DNA of 64,000 nt from Anthopleura xanthogrammica (taxonomy: Eukaryota > Cnidaria > Anthozoa > Actiniaria > Actiniidae), in assembly GCA_964019055.1 (NCBI GenBank), contig OZ025223.1:1240001-1304000 (forward strand), in the 5' to 3' direction. Of the stretch, positions 57,501 to 64,000 are shown one piece after another. The translations under genes were made by a program, and so were the position numbers. A model generated the notes under the pieces. The model was not told where the DNA came from. It was given only the letters and a program-made list of their open reading frames with translations, and ran no database searches. Each line of letters opens with the position of its first letter. The stretch's first letter is position 1.

Positions 57501-59894
57501 CCTTAGTTACCGTTGCTATGTCCCACAAGCTCAACATACCACCTTTACAACGACACTAGAAAAACGTTTGCGCATTCGTACCTTTCAGCACGCTTTCCAA
57601 GAATTAACAAGAGTTTTAGTGAGAAAAAAATGTTCGTTTTCTCCGAGTATACAAAAAATTTTGTGAGTATACTTTTGTGGGACCAAGATACTGATTTAAT
57701 AAAGACAATATGATGATCATAATACAAATATTGTTTCTTCGACAAATATTGTTACTTCGATAAATAAAGACAATGTGAAAGAATGAGCCTTCAATGAGTT
57801 TCAAGAACTGACATTAAGTTTTGGCATTTTGTAAAGACTATTCAGTCTTCAGGCAAGTGTGAAAGTCAAATTAGCATATTCTTACAATACCACAAAGACG
57901 CTTTTAACCAATTTGCATACGAACTTAGAGCATGCGCAGACGTTTTTCACTCGTGTCACCTTAACCTGGGCGTTCGTCAGAATTTTTCTCATTAATGTTA
58001 ACATGTATGTCCATTTGTTAGGACGCCAAGAGCATTATAACCTTTGAACTTCTTGCCGAGCCACCTCATTCCAGGTCCAACAACAACCCCTGGCCGCTGT
58101 GGCCTAGGATATTCCGAGTGGAGTATGGGCACGAAGAGGTAAGTGACCTTAATGCCCATGAGCCTTCACGGTTGTATAGGTCACATGATAACTTTGTTTT
58201 GCCGTATTTGTAGGTTGCTATTAAATATGGTCGTGATCCTCGAGTGTACAACATCATGAGTAAGGTATGCAGTAGATCCTTAAGAGACAGTCAAAATATT
58301 TTTTTCCTTCCACAAGACATTTTGTCGTCCACGACGCGCGGTTTGGAGTAACGCGTGTGTGAAACGTGAAAAAAAAAAGGATGTTAAAACGTGATGTGTG
58401 TGACCAGTGGAAAATTACTAATAATTCTCCCTTGGTGTGACATATTTCTCAAAACTGATGTGTATCGAAACGACCAGAGATATGGCTCGAAAAACCCTAC
58501 TAGATGGAGCGAAATTCTTGCGTATCGAAAAGGCCCAAGATGGATTGAAAAACTCTAACTTTTTAGGATCTTCACACAAGGAGTGGTCATAATTTGGTCC
58601 GTTTTTTTTTTGCCAGGAATTTCTTAGCGATGAGCGTGGTCACGTGACAGGAATCAAGGCTGTAGAGATCAAGTGGGTCAAGGTGAATAACTCTTCTTAT
58701 CAATGAGCAACGCTTTTCTTTCTACCCTCAAAAAAAGACTCTATTGTTGTGCCTCCTGTAATGGCTGTCATCATCACTTGGTGGTGCAAAGTTAAGGTTC
58801 TATCACTACACCTTGAATGTTTATATGGTTATTATATGGTTATTCTGTTTCCAGGAACCAAGCGGTCGATGGGCCATACAAGAAATACCAAACACTGAAC
58901 AGGTGTTTAAGGCCGACCTTGTGCTAATTGCGCTTGGGTTTGTGGGGCCAGAAAAGGTGCTCTCTCAACAACTGGGGACCAAAATGGTAGGTCCAAGTAC
59001 CAAAATGATGCGTATATATTTGCAATCTGTTTGCAGTTCTTTGAACTTATACGTTGACCACTCTGTTCACTAGTGCATGTCAGCGGTACTTGCTCGTCAT
59101 TTGAGACGTTTGTTGACTATTTCTCAAGATCTTCAATCTTACATCCCTTCCCCTGAGTGGGAATGCCTTTCCCCATGGGAGGGAGGGGGGTGGGTGGACA
59201 GGGTAGCTGTATTAGGAATCTAACTTATAAAATTGATTGATATTTCCTTCTCTCTCAGGATCCTCGAGGAAACTTTTTCACAAAGAGAGGAGAATACGTA
59301 ACTAACGTCGATAAAGTCTTCACGGCCGGAGGTATGGGCACTAGTGAAATTCGTTCCCAGGATCTTCTTTATTCTATTGGTAGAAAGAGCCTTGGGAACA
59401 AGCTCTTTGGTCACACAAAGCATTCAACATCAGCTCACTGGTCACACAAAGCATTCAACTGAGGCTCCAAGGTAGTCTTAAAGGATTATTCAAATTTGAA
59501 CCTTGCAGCCTCGACTGAATGCGGCTTTGTGTTTGACCAGTGACCGATGTATGGAAAGTGGTGAATATTTTTAAGAATTTTTTCATGGAGCACTTTTATG
59601 AAATGCCAAGTTTATCAAAACTTACTCACCTCACCACAGGCAACCCAACATTTATTTCATTGCCAAACGAAAACCACAGGTAACCCAAAGAAGAAATATG
59701 CAAGTAAAGTTTTTGACTAATGTTTTTCTTGTGTGTTAGATTGTCATTATGGCCAGTCTCTTATTGTGACTGCTATAGCTGAAGGAAGGCAAGCTGCAAG
59801 AGAAATTGACCTGTACCTTATGGGTACAACATCGCTGGCTGGTCCAGGGGGTCAGATACACAGCACTCGACCACCACCCAAATGGCCACAGTGA
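28188..59894 (+). CDS. GOGAT: NAD(P)H-dependent glutamate synthase, fused large and small subunits
   Basis: It converts glutamine plus 2-oxoglutarate to two glutamates using NAD(P)H. Sixty-one exons join in frame to give 2072 aa, the usual size of eukaryotic fused GOGAT. A short propeptide precedes KDACGLGF; Cys24 is the expected N-terminal nucleophile of the class II glutamine amidotransferase domain (about 24-430). The FMN/2-oxoglutarate barrel lies at about 870-1240, with [21 protein letters not shown] and the 3Fe-4S cysteines 1143, 1149 and 1154 ([13 protein letters not shown]). The glutamate-synthase C-terminal repeat domain (GSAGQSFGAF) follows. A charged Lys/Glu linker leads to the small-subunit part, with four Cys at 1616, 1619, 1624 and 1630 for Fe-S binding, FAD motif GSGPAGL (1722-1728), NAD(P) motif GGGDTG (1860-1865) and the final [14 protein letters not shown]. 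No plastid or mitochondrial targeting sequence is evident. GOGAT is absent from vertebrates but known in several invertebrate groups. A polyadenylation-like AATAAA lies near 60287. Confidence 0.95.
28305..29961 (+). other. GOGAT intron 1, no gene seen
   Basis: A 1.66-kb AT-rich intron. A TGATGG-rich tract lies at about 29815-29900. Nothing else is recognised; short frames here lack any family resemblance. Confidence 0.6.
32205..32275. repeat. GGAT tetranucleotide tract, GOGAT intron 8
   Basis: GATGGATGGAAGAGTGGATG-type sequence of about 70 bp. Similar CCAT/GGAT tracts recur at 36950-37120, 39755-39930, 44515-44730 and 60365-60790. Confidence 0.8.
33637..33800. mobile_element. MITE with GGATCC-containing ends, GOGAT intron 13
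   Basis: Ends CAGGGGCGGATCCAGG and AAATCCGCCCCTG, related to the element at 7586-7740. It is flanked by a local duplication of the phrase TTGACATAACAAAAGAAA (33549 and 33807 regions). Confidence 0.6.
36950..37120. repeat. CCAT/CCCT tract, GOGAT intron 21
   Basis: Tetranucleotide CCAT with CCGT and CCCT variants, beginning about 35 bp after the exon 21 donor. Confidence 0.85.
38745..39595. repeat. 25-bp CCAAT-containing minisatellite, split by an insertion
   Basis: Units of the form GATATCGCGCGCTGTGATTGGTTCAAT-like sequence (about 25 bp) occur at 38745-38862 and resume at 39508-39595. A 0.64-kb element separates the two halves. Each unit carries ATTGG, the inverse CCAAT core. A related single unit lies near 36650-36685. 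Confidence 0.85.
38863..39507. mobile_element. piggyBac-like non-autonomous element with TTAA target site
   Basis: TTAA at 38863-38866 and 39504-39507 flanks exact inverted ends GGTGACTGACTACTTT and AAAGTAGTCAGTCACC. The interior of about 637 bp has no transposase frame. The TTAA duplication is the hallmark of the piggyBac superfamily. It inserted into the 25-bp minisatellite in GOGAT intron 28. Confidence 0.8.
40408..41405 (+). repeat. parent arm of the 1-kb inverted duplication
   Basis: Contains GOGAT exon 32 with its flanking introns; the inverted partner is 26720-27735. The arm begins near GAGCATGCGCAGTAAGAATG, itself the end of a dispersed repeat (see 53987-54105), and ends near GAATGTCATTGATGACAGTC. 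Confidence 0.9.
41940..42920. repeat. CAT minisatellite, about 1 kb, GOGAT intron 34
   Basis: Units of about 60 bp built from CATCATCATCACCATCA, CAGTCATTATCAACATC and AGTCATCATCATTACT, repeated more than ten times with one unique interruption at 42150-42220. It starts about 15 bp after the exon 34 donor. The 307-aa plus-strand frame is an artefact. Confidence 0.93.
43242..43531. mobile_element. fold-back MITE, GOGAT intron 35
   Basis: Left AATGGGGATTTTGCACACCC and right GGGTATGCAAAATCCCCATT; further in, TGACCTAACG and GCCTTTCTCTGATTGGCTGA pair with inverse copies. Arms are about 75 bp. It starts 14 bp after the exon 35 donor. Confidence 0.85.
44115..44212 (-). mobile_element. tRNA-derived SINE, inverse copy, GOGAT intron 37
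   Basis: On the minus strand GGTGGTGTAGCGAAAGTGTA, GGTCTCGGGTTCCAATTTC and GGTCTCGGCATC reproduce the SINE head, B box and junction. Confidence 0.55.
44515..44730. repeat. GGAATG/GGATGAAA tract, GOGAT intron 38
   Basis: Irregular purine-rich pentamer-hexamer repeat just after the exon 38 donor. The 103-aa minus-strand frame across it is a repeat artefact. Confidence 0.8.
45018..45103. repeat. G-tract/C-tract fold-back
   Basis: GCGCATTTTTTTT followed by about 20 G on the left, and a C-rich tract followed by AAAAAAAATGCG on the right. The arms can pair into a hairpin, and the G run could form a quadruplex. Smaller polyG/polyC palindromes lie at about 49310-49346. Confidence 0.75.
45555..45720 (-). 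mobile_element. retroelement-like 3' end with poly(A)
   Basis: On the minus strand TATGGTCAATAAAGCTGTT is followed directly by about 30 A. An AATAAA signal 10 bp before an A tail is what a 3' end inserted by reverse transcription looks like. The upstream body is short and has no recognisable frame. Confidence 0.4.
45742..46007. mobile_element. MITE with about 90-bp inverted ends, GOGAT intron 38
   Basis: The left end TACACGCATCAAGCATTCCG and the right end CGGAATGCTTGATGCGTGTA are near-perfect inverse copies. Pairing continues through GCGCATGCTCAGGGGATTAA to the TTTTGTAAAA segment. The central 90 bp is AT-rich. Confidence 0.88.
46014..46167. mobile_element. fold-back MITE abutting the previous element
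   Basis: Arms of about 70 bp around the loop GAACCTTTAGGCGA; the left contains TATCCCACGAGTCACTTGTA, the right TACAAGTGACGAGTGGGATA. Related half-elements lie at 45388-45436 and 10664-10800. Confidence 0.85.
46176..46306. mobile_element. short MITE between the fold-back cluster and the nested peptide gene
   Basis: Ends TCCCACACCATAGAAAATAC and GTATTTTCTATGATGTGGGA pair inversely over 20 bp. Its right edge is 75 bp from the stop codon of the nested minus-strand gene. Confidence 0.7.
46381..46620 (-). CDS. candidate secreted neuropeptide precursor with two C-x4-C amidated units
   Basis: A 79-residue intronless frame nested antisense in GOGAT intron 38. Residues 1-21 form a hydrophobic signal peptide, with likely cleavage after Ser21 or Ser24. 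The first unit, residues 25-36, is [12 protein letters not shown]: a six-residue Cys ring, a three-residue tail, then Gly plus a dibasic site, the pattern of a C-terminally amidated peptide. A spacer, VLCPTPKPL, ends in RKR (46-48). The second unit, residues 49-65, is [17 protein letters not shown]: again C-x4-C, then Pro-Asn and Gly-Lys-Lys-Arg. A 14-residue tail follows. The start has a strong context (A at -3, G at +4). A TATA-like ATAAATAC lies about 125 bp upstream on the minus strand (46744-46751). Ring size resembles oxytocin/vasopressin peptides, but no neurophysin domain follows, so homology is not claimed. It could instead be a short Cys-rich secreted or venom-type peptide, or a chance frame. 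Confidence 0.6.
   Translation of the reverse strand: MASVMIIFALIICGSLMLVPSDVSCKSSKCVWIGRRVLCPTPKPLRKRHGIQPCTFWPCPNGKKRLYELFRDSSVANKL
46740..46752 (-). promoter_or_regulatory. TATA-like element upstream of the nested peptide gene
   Basis: On the minus strand the sequence reads CAGCATAAATACACC. Transcription starting about 30 bp downstream would give a leader of roughly 95 nt before the ATG at 46620. Placement is suggestive only. Confidence 0.25.
47290..47458. mobile_element. MITE, family R (TTTCAGACCACATG), GOGAT intron 38
   Basis: Left GCCCATTTCAGACCACATGACATTCCC and right ATGGTCTGAAATGGGC are inverse ends, and outside them AGACCTCTTTACCTTCG pairs with CGAAGGTAAAAAGGTCT. Relatives lie at 49905-50098 (intron 41) and 61135-61285, and left halves are tandemly repeated at 52725-52940. 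Confidence 0.75.
48595..49147 (+). other. GOGAT intron 39, no gene seen
   Basis: Unique-looking AT-rich intron; no motif or repeat end recognised. Confidence 0.5.
49605..49706. mobile_element. short fold-back MITE, GOGAT intron 40
   Basis: Left AGCGAGACGAACGGTGAGCT and right AGCTCACTGTTCGTCTCGCT with CAATGATAGAGAC paired to GTCTCTATCATTG. The arms are about 36 bp with a 30-bp loop. Confidence 0.82.
49905..50098. mobile_element. MITE, family R, GOGAT intron 41
   Basis: TTTTCCCATTTCAGACTACG and CGTGGTCTGAAATGGGAAAA are inverse ends. It starts about 12 bp after the exon 41 donor. Confidence 0.75.
51150..51600. repeat. ACAACACCTTACCAC minisatellite, GOGAT intron 44
   Basis: About 25 units of 15-17 bp based on ACAACACCTTACCACNACAC, with decaying units continuing to about 51860. 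It begins about 20 bp after the exon 44 donor. Frames on both strands of 90-174 aa are artefacts. Confidence 0.93.
52191..52348. mobile_element. fold-back MITE, family Q, GOGAT intron 45
   Basis: TTCACCACTTTCCATACGTC and GATGTATGGAAATTGGTGA are inverse ends; CAAAGCATTCAGTCGAAGCT pairs with the CGATTGAATGCTTTGTC segment. Confidence 0.78.
53490..53625. mobile_element. fold-back MITE, family S, GOGAT intron 47
   Basis: Left TAGACCC ... AGCAGCTCAATTTGGAGGAC and right GTCCTCCAAATTGAGCTGCT ... GGGTCTA. Partial copies lie at 8600-8715 (SKA3 intron 3), 30738-30830 and 47210-47290. Confidence 0.78.
53987..54105. mobile_element. fold-back repeat with CATTCTTACTGCGCATGCTC ends
   Basis: GTCATTCTTACTGCGCATGC on the left and ACGTGCAGTAAGAATGAAAT on the right pair inversely. 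The same end appears at 27695-27735, 36248-36262, 40410-40445 and 50485-50570. Confidence 0.65.
55431..55681. mobile_element. 250-bp MITE, family P, GOGAT intron 52
   Basis: Left ATAGCCAATGTGCATGAGCT and right GAGCTTTGATGCACATTGCC pair inversely. It is an inverted-orientation homologue of 13544-13795, sharing the CATTTTCTATGGAAAT interior. Confidence 0.78.
56256..56370. mobile_element. short fold-back MITE, GOGAT intron 52
   Basis: GATATTACATGGTCGCGCGA and GCAGCCATGTAATGTTC mark the ends; AAATTTTATCTTCG pairs with GAGAAGATAAAATT and TGTTGATATTATATCT with AGATAATATCAGCA. Confidence 0.75.
56935..57175. repeat. GTGTTGTGGTGAGGTG minisatellite, GOGAT intron 53
   Basis: Irregular units of about 40 bp made of GTGTTGTG, GTGAGGTGAGGTG and ATTGAGTGTG, ending about 50 bp before the exon 54 acceptor. 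Strong strand asymmetry: the plus strand is almost free of C. Confidence 0.88.
59408..59566. mobile_element. MITE, family Q, GOGAT intron 60
   Basis: The left end GGTCACACAAAGCATTCAAC is present twice in tandem, and the right end reads CCGATGTATGGAAAGTGGTG. It lies 75 bp after the exon 60 donor. Confidence 0.65.
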
Positions 59895-60364
59895 TGCGTC
59901 AGAGGTGGAGAAGTGCTGTCTCCTAGGAGAATTTAGCTCTGTAACATACCGCAGTCAGTGCTTACCCCCAATATCCATGCAAAAAGTATGGATTTTTTCT
60001 GGAACTACAAAGTTCATTAAAACATTGCAGTGGGATCAAAATTCTCTATAAAATATTTTGCTCAGTTGAGAGATTATTTCCATTCATTGGGTCAGGTAAA
60101 TATTGTTGTTGACTAGGTTTTTTTCTTATTTCTTATTTATGAAGAGGAGAAGAACATGATCTGGTATTGGAAATGTAAATAATTCAATATGGTGTAAAGA
60201 CTGTAAATAGTTTGCTATGAAATCGCATTCTTAAAAAAGGTTATGAATATTTTTTTTAAACTTATGAAGTGGTTGATTCACATGGAAATAAAATATGTTG
60301 AGGCGACTTTTGCCTTAGTGTTCTATTTATTTTTTACAGCAGCCAATTGTTTATCAATTCTTCT

Positions 60365-60790
60365 CCATCCATCTCTGTCTGTCCATCCATTTATCCCATC
60401 CATGCATCCATTTATCCCATCCATGCATCCATCCATCTATTCATCCATGCATCCATCCATCCATCCATCCATCCATCCATCCCTCCATCCATCTATTCAT
60501 CCATCCATCCATCCCTCCATGCATCCATCCATCTATTCATCCATGCATCCATCCATCCATCTATTCATCAATCCATCTATTCATCCATCCATCCATCCCT
60601 CCATGCATCCATCCATCTATTCATCCATCCATCTATTCATCCATGCATGCATCCATCCATCCATCTGTCCCTCCCTCCATCCATTCATCCATTCATCTAT
60701 TAATCCATCAACACATCCATCCATTCATTCATCCATTAATCTATCTATACCTGTCTGTCAAACCATCTATTCATCCATCCATCCAAGTCT
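60365..60790. repeat. CCAT/CCATT tract downstream of GOGAT
   Basis: About 425 bp of CCAT tetramers interspersed with CTATT and GCAT. It yields Pro/Ser/Ile/His-rich frames in several phases. Confidence 0.92.
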
Positions 60791-61134
60791 CAAAATGCAT
60801 CATTTTCTCATTCTTCCCTAAATACTACACAAAATCTACAACAATGATTCACACAAAGCTATAACTTTTGTTATTTATTCTTAGAAAATGCTCAACATAT
60901 ACAAACACATTACGGCCAACAGTACCACAGGTATCCAAGTACTAGAATATCGTAAAATTTGAAAATCAAACTCTTACCTTAAACTGTGAACTGCCTGACT
61001 CAAAGCTCAAAGCAACAAAATAATTATAAAGTAACTTGACCAGATTTGAAATAAATTATCAAGACTTAGACACTTAGACACTTAGTGATGAAGCTACTAA
61101 TAGTTTCTAAAATCATTGTCTTAGCTTTTTAGGG

Positions 61135-61285
61135 TGTTTTCCAATTCCAGACCATGCCATTCCCTAAAGAATAAGATTCCTCAACTTTCATCCACATTGA
61201 TGAGAACATCCAAACATTGAAAAAAGAAATAATACTCAAGGGAATGAGACATGGCCTGGAATGGGAAACAGTAAATAAGGTCTAC
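61135..61285. mobile_element. MITE, family R, downstream of PRDX4
   Basis: TTTTCCAATTCCAGACCATG and CATGGCCTGGAATGGGAAA are the inverse ends. It lies about 55 bp beyond the PRDX4 stop, in its likely 3' UTR. Confidence 0.7.
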
Positions 61286-61339
61286 TTTTAGAGGACGACT
61301 GGCAGAAACTACCATATTATTACTTGATTCTTAAAATCT

Positions 61340-63141
61340 CTATAGATCTGACTTTTTCTCTGCTTGTTTCTCAAAGTACTTCACTTTCTCCTTGGGATCT
61401 GGAATGATGGTATCTTTTCCTGGTTTCCAGCCAGCAGGGCACACTTCGCCATGCTTGTCTGTGTACTGGAATGCCTGGACGAGGCGAAGGGTTTCATCAA
61501 CTGACCGACCAACCTGGAAAATAACAAATAAAATATGATATCTTATAAGTTTCTCTTTGATGGACCTTTAGCTGTAGGACGGGGTCACTTGCTATTAACC
61601 TCAACAGAACACTCCTCCCACCCCTCCCCCAAACCAGAAGCATCTAGCAAATTATCAAACTATCAATGAGAAGTGAAGAAAAAGGCTACCTAAAACCCCT
61701 GAATAAAATCCTGATTTTGCATCAACACATGCATCATACTCACTGGTAGATCATTCATTGTTATTTGACGCAGAATTCCTTTGTCGTCAATAATGAAGAG
61801 GCCTCTAAAATTTAAAAATCAAAACTTTTAGTGCTATGAAAAGTGGCTCTATAATGAAAGCATTTCACTTGGTATTTAGAAATATTGTTATGTTAAGTTA
61901 TGAGAGAGAGAAAGGATGGGCGAATGGAAGAATAAATGAATGGACAGATAGACAGAGGGATGGGTGGGAGCGATAGGCTATGAATGGATGGGTGGGTGGA
62001 TGGATACTTTAGGTGACTGGTTTACCTGAGGGTGTGTCCTTCATTCTCCAGCAGGACGCCATAGTCCTTAGAGATTTGTTGGTTAAGGTCAGACAAAAGA
62101 GGATACTTCAGTTTCCCAAGACCTCCTTCTTTTCTTGGGGTATTAATCCTTGAAAAAAAAACATATGATAACTAAAAATGGTGACCTTATTGTTTGAATA
62201 ATCCAGAGTTTTTTTATCCCTACCATCCCTCTCACAATTGAGACCTTATGCATGAGGACAGCAAGACCAGGAAGGCAATGTGGGACGACGATGCGAGCTC
62301 CTTTTCAAAACGTTTTTTTGTGTGTGCGCCATCATCCTTGGCCTTGTCATTCCCATTAAAACGGGAAGGACCAAGTGGTGTTCTGGCGAGGACGGCAAAG
62401 CCGAGGAGGACAGCGCACGCATGAAAAACCATTTTGAAAACGAGCTCGCGTCATCATTCTGCAATGCTATCCTTGATTCTCATGGATGGGTAAGGTTTTT
62501 TCAGGTGGGATGACGTAGGGGCTGAGAGTAAAGACCAGTACCTACCATGCTAAATGAGTGAAAACTGAATCAACGGAACATGCTACAACCTCAGCATTGA
62601 TTGCACGGAACTCATCGATGCGGTCACTGAAGGCAATGATTTCAGTAGGACAAACAAATGTACTGCCAAATAAAAGAAATTTGTTTACTAAGAGACACGA
62701 GTATATATATTACTAGTACTGATTGAGTTTGATGACAGAAAATTAATGAATGGGGCAAAAAATGTGTACTTACAAGTCAAGAGGATAGAAGAAGAATACC
62801 AGATACTTTCCTGAAGGGAAAAATTTACAAAAAATTGAGAAATTGATAAAAACAATTGACAATTGTAAAATTCATAAACTATTATAGAGTCAAAATTGTA
62901 CCAAGAAATAAAGACCTTGTTATGCCAAATATTACAAGTTTTAACATGTTTTCTATGATTGAGACAATTCTCTTTTCCCTAATTATGTCTCATAACAGAA
63001 TCCTCTCCAATTTTTTTTTCTTATTCAAATAGTTTTTTGGGAGGAAGGAGTCTTCATTACCTAAAAAGTCGGACAGCTTGAGCGCCTTGAATTCTCCATG
63101 CACAACAGCATTTCCTTCCCAGAATGGCGCTGGTTTAGAAA
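61340..63141 (-). CDS. PRDX4: 2-Cys peroxiredoxin, PRDX4 type (5' end not found)
   Basis: It reduces hydrogen peroxide using an active-site cysteine pair; PRDX4 members act in the ER or are secreted. Six exons on the minus strand: 63141-63061, 62810-62774, 62662-62546, 62148-62026, 61804-61744 and 61513-61340; phases agree. The first visible exon begins in phase 1 with [17 protein letters not shown], so at least one upstream exon with the N-terminus is missing. The peroxidatic Cys is in FTFVCPTE, the resolving Cys in [13 protein letters not shown] and the C-terminal YF motif, both linked to sensitivity to overoxidation, are present. The KPAP(F/Y)WEG opening and [10 protein letters not shown] segment resemble PRDX4 more than PRDX1/2. 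The protein ends in KKSDL, vaguely KDEL-like. Without the N-terminus, assignment to PRDX4 over PRDX1/2 is an inference. Confidence 0.9.
62254..62485. mobile_element. fold-back element, PRDX4 intron upstream of exon 62148-62026
   Basis: GATGCGAGCTCCTTTTCAAA near the left and TTTGAAAACGAGCTCGCGTC near the right are inverse copies, continuing through a TGTGTGCGCC and a GCGCACGCAT pair. Open frames of about 70 aa on both strands come from this palindrome. Confidence 0.7.
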
Positions 63142-63536
63142 CTGAAAAATATGATACGATAATTGTTAACGGATGGGTGGATAAATGGATGGACGTAACA
63201 AAGGAGTGGATCGGAGGGAGGGACAAATGAACTGAGGGATGGAATCAAGGGAAGAAGGGATGGATGGATGGAAGAAAGGAATGGATTAATGAAAGAATGA
63301 ATGATGGAGAGACAGATAGACAGACAGACAGATAGATGGGAAAGATTTACACAACAGCTAGGTCAACTCAATGTTGCCAAATATTTATGCCTGGATTAAA
63401 ACGAATGACTGATTTTACTCCTTTTAAAAACAGCTGTTTTTGATTACCTTCGAAAACATAGTGAAAAACAAGAAAAAATATGCCATCAAGGCACTGAAAT
63501 TCTCTAGCATTGCTTTATCTTTCTCTTCCAAACGAA

Positions 63537-63627
<91 letters not shown>

Positions 63628-64000
63628 AAGAGAAAGAAGCGAAAGAGCGCTTGTATTTGAGAGGAAGGTGAAGATTAAAGATTATACATCTAAAGAACGT
63701 GACAAACAGCATGTTTCTTCGAAGAAACACGTCCTTAGTAACGCATGAGTACTTCATTATATCTACTTAACGTAGAGTCTGAAAAGACTAGTCGAAAACA
63801 AAGAGCTTCAAAGTACGAATTACCTTAACAAAAAAACCTCCCCGAAGTTTAAAGCCATGTTGGATTGAAGTTTATAAACAACGTTACGATTCAATGGTTG
63901 CTGGATGAGTCTTACTCTTCAACCAACGAAACGGAAATGTTAAACAAAGCAAAGAATACAGAACTCCAATATTATGAGTTAAACAATCCTTAGGTTGCAC
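63142..64000. other. upstream of the visible PRDX4 exons; no gene confirmed
   Basis: Holds a GGAT/GAAT-rich tract (about 63165-63345), a GA dinucleotide array and AT-rich sequence to the window edge. A minus-strand segment at 63510-63448 could encode a short hydrophobic peptide followed by a GT donor, but its phase does not fit the next PRDX4 exon. Confidence 0.5.
63540..63622. repeat. GA dinucleotide array
   Basis: About 40 GA repeats. The frames across it (Arg-Glu on plus, Ser-Leu on minus) are artefacts. Confidence 0.95.

Larger units (their letters stand above)
40612..59894 (+). other. GOGAT: GOGAT exon map, exons 32-61
   Basis: Continuation: 40612-40713, 41536-41634, 41772-41930, 43073-43228, 43596-43670, 43923-44024, 44399-44500, 48470-48594, 49148-49209, 49817-49893, 50325-50441, 50764-50832, 51013-51128, 51953-52127, 52497-52556, 53158-53321, 53756-53963, 54403-54489, 54682-54783, 54903-54986, 55307-55396, 56624-56783, 57227-57292, 57378-57478, 58022-58138, 58214-58264, 58617-58682, 58855-58986, 59259-59331, 59740-59894. 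Exon lengths total 6219 nt including the stop. Confidence 0.92.
59895..61339. other. convergent GOGAT/PRDX4 3' region
   Basis: Tail-to-tail spacer of 1.4 kb. It contains the GOGAT AATAAA near 60287, a CCAT tract at 60365-60790 and a family R element at 61135-61285. The 192-aa frame at 60243-60821 is mostly the CCAT tract and is not a gene. Confidence 0.6.

Noticed and set aside
60243..60821. 192-aa Pro/Ser/Ile/His-rich open frame
   Set aside because: Produced by the CCAT tract downstream of GOGAT.
62246..62513. Pairs of 66-77 aa frames on both strands
   Set aside because: They mirror each other because of the palindromic element in a PRDX4 intron.
63448..63510. Possible signal-peptide exon of PRDX4 (minus strand)
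   Set aside because: A 21-codon hydrophobic segment with ATG and GT donor exists, but it ends in phase 0 whereas the next PRDX4 exon needs phase 1, and no bridging exon with the usual N-terminal PRDX4 motif was found.

Overview
The window is animal nuclear DNA. It is AT-rich, most genes are split into many short exons with GT-AG introns, and the introns are packed with fold-back (MITE-like) elements, tRNA-derived SINE copies and simple-sequence arrays. An animal glutamate synthase, a pair of DUF3990-like ADP-ribosyltransferase-fold proteins and a cnidarian-style short amidated-peptide precursor suggest a non-vertebrate, most plausibly an anthozoan cnidarian such as a sea anemone. That assignment is inference; no species is claimed.

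Layout, left to right. (1) 1-3054: two intronless plus-strand paralogues with a PARP-like H-Y-E set, followed by about 4 kb of repeats that include a SINE and a 57-bp tandem array. (2) 7015-9598, minus: SKA3, 6 exons, 402 aa. (3) 10074-17744, plus: PPIL4, 14 exons, 494 aa, head-to-head with SKA3 across 475 bp. (4) 18708-26305, minus: NDC80/HEC1, 20 exons, 623 aa, tail-to-tail with PPIL4. (5) 28188-59894, plus: a complete fused NAD(P)H-dependent glutamate synthase (GOGAT), 61 exons, 2072 aa, head-to-head with NDC80. The NDC80/GOGAT gap carries an inverted copy of GOGAT exon 32 with its flanking introns. (6) 46381-46620, minus: a small intronless gene inside GOGAT intron 38, encoding a secreted precursor with two C-x4-C peptides that each run into an amidation/dibasic site. 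(7) 61340-63141, minus: the last six exons of a PRDX4-type peroxiredoxin; its 5' end is not found in the window.

All exon chains were built by hand from splice sites and reading phase, and every join keeps frame. SKA3 and NDC80 encode partners at the kinetochore-microtubule interface and are separated here only by PPIL4. GOGAT makes glutamate from glutamine and 2-oxoglutarate. The nested peptide gene is the most interesting candidate for something undescribed.
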